Shown here: positions 14,153 to 14,982 of the stretch, piece by piece | Numbering within the stretch: the first letter of the stretch is position 1 | How the letters are laid out: each line of letters opens with the position of its first letter | Assembly: GCA_964413525.1 (NCBI GenBank) | Contig: CAYPTI010000020.1 | Span: forward strand, 1 to 14,982 | Direction of reading: 5' to 3' | DNA from: CAYPTI01 sp964413525 [NCBI: uncultured bacterium] | GTDB lineage: Bacteria > T1Sed10-126 | DNA length: 14,982 nucleotides | Notes under the pieces: model-generated | What the model was told of the DNA's origin: nothing | Databases searched by the model: none | The model's input: the letters and a program-made list of their open reading frames with translations, nothing else | Position numbers and translations under genes: made by a program

Positions 14153-14982
14153 ATGGAATCCGGTTTAGAAGAGCGAATTGTGTCGGCCGTGGACGAGGAG
14201 TCGATCGTGGAGATGTCCAGGGACGTGATCGACATCTCGAGTCCCACAGGCAACGAGCAGGAAATGGGCAGATACATGCAGCAAACGTTCAAGGACATGG
14301 GGCTCTCCGTGACCTGGCAGCAGGTGGAGGAAAACCGGCCGAACGTCGTCGGCCGCCGGGAGGGAATGGGCCGGGGAAAGGATCTGATGTTCAACGGCCA
14401 CATGGACACGTCCTACACCGGGGAGGAAGAACACCTGACCGGGATCGGTTATAAGCCCACCCCGGTGGTGAAGGACGGAATCATCTACGGGCTTGGAATT
14501 TACAACATGAAGGGAGCCCTGGTCTGCTACACGCACGCGCTGAAGGCCCTGATGGAGGCCGGGGTTGAACTGAACGGGGACGTGTTGATCGCGGCTGTCG
14601 CCGGGGAGATTGAGAAAGCCCAGTGGGGTGACGAATTCAGCGGCAGCCAGTACCGGGGGTATGGGGTGGGCAGTCACTACCTGGTCTGCCATGGCGTCGT
14701 GGCCGACATGTGCATCCTCGGCGAACCCACCGACATGCAGGTCGTTCCCGGAACCTACGGTGCCCTGTGGGCCAGCATTACCACCCACGGTCCCTACATG
14801 CACGCGGGGTTTTCCGGCGGCCGGGAGGAGGAAAATTCCATCCGCCGGATGAACAACATCATCGATCACATCAACGACTGGATGGAGGAATGGAAGTCAA
14901 AAGCCAGCTACGGGAACAAGGAGGGGGTTATCAACCTGGGTGGCATCAAGGGCGGCCACGCCTGGCGGGCCAGCCGGACCCC
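14153..14982 (+). CDS. M20-family amidohydrolase/peptidase (ArgE/DapE-like), partial at window end
   Basis: The first 276 residues of an M20 zinc hydrolase; the 3' end is outside the window. The first metal motif is intact: FNGHMDTS gives H83 and the Asp D85 that tunes it. The second motif, usually ending in Asp-X-Lys-Gly, reads GIYNMKG with Asn at 118, where the bridging Asp is normal. The catalytic Glu-Glu pair is E152-I-E154 in AGEIEKA rather than consecutive Glu-Glu. The third ligand motif LGEPTD keeps E191. The dimerisation (lid) domain starts at about residue 200. The expected reaction is hydrolysis of an N-acyl amide. I have a faint recollection of similar NMKG/GEIEK variants in M20 proteins, so these changes may mark a subfamily rather than inactivation. 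No frameshift is seen. Confidence 0.85.
   Translation, partial: MESGLEERIVSAVDEESIVEMSRDVIDISSPTGNEQEMGRYMQQTFKDMGLSVTWQQVEENRPNVVGRREGMGRGKDLMFNGHMDTSYTGEEEHLTGIGYKPTPVVKDGIIYGLGIYNMKGALVCYTHALKALMEAGVELNGDVLIAAVAGEIEKAQWGDEFSGSQYRGYGVGSHYLVCHGVVADMCILGEPTDMQVVPGTYGALWASITTHGPYMHAGFSGGREEENSIRRMNNIIDHINDWMEEWKSKASYGNKEGVINLGGIKGGHAWRASRT

Noticed and set aside
1-14982. tRNA, rRNA, CRISPR array, insertion sequence or integrase
   Set aside because: I found no cloverleaf or rRNA-like stretch, no regularly spaced repeats, and no transposase or integrase motifs.

Overview
The window holds thirteen genes, all on the + strand and closely spaced, with no RNA gene, CRISPR array, transposase or integrase that I can see. 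GC content looks to be about 60%. The proteins are rich in Asp and Glu, and EtfB and EtfA look like the versions I remember from halophilic archaea. Strong GGAGG-type ribosome binding sites stand before most genes, and at least one site resembles a bacterial -35/-10 promoter. A salt-adapted bacterium or a haloarchaeon both fit; I cannot settle which from sequence alone.

Layout. (1) 158-3216: etfB, etfA and a glutaryl-CoA-dehydrogenase-type acyl-CoA dehydrogenase, an electron-transfer module that oxidises an acyl-CoA and passes electrons to ETF. (2) 3412-5605: an M24-fold hydrolase that has lost most of its metal ligands, then a ketopantoate-reductase-like dehydrogenase. (3) 5783-6850: an LLM-class flavin (or F420) oxidoreductase. 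(4) 7158-11550: a three-subunit molybdenum hydroxylase (FAD subunit, 2Fe-2S subunit, CoxG-like protein, molybdopterin subunit) of the xanthine/CO dehydrogenase superfamily, with an active-site loop unlike either CoxL form I or form II. (5) 11647-13849: a second ketopantoate-reductase-like protein and a second M24 protein, this one keeping nearly all its metal ligands. (6) 14153-end: an M20-family amidohydrolase cut by the window edge.

The M24-reductase and reductase-M24 pairs bracket the LLM and molybdenum hydroxylase genes in mirrored gene order, though all genes point the same way. Taken together, the genes look like a catabolic cluster for an unknown organic substrate, probably nitrogen-containing: hydroxylation by the Mo enzyme, flavin-dependent redox chemistry, C-N bond hydrolysis by M24/M20 proteins, NAD(P)H-linked oxidation or reduction of a hydroxy/oxo acid, and entry into CoA metabolism through the GCDH/ETF pair. 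This pathway is inference; no substrate can be read from the sequence. Two gaps of about 300 bases (6851-7157 and 13850-14152) lack convincing genes but hold promoter-like and inverted-repeat structure.
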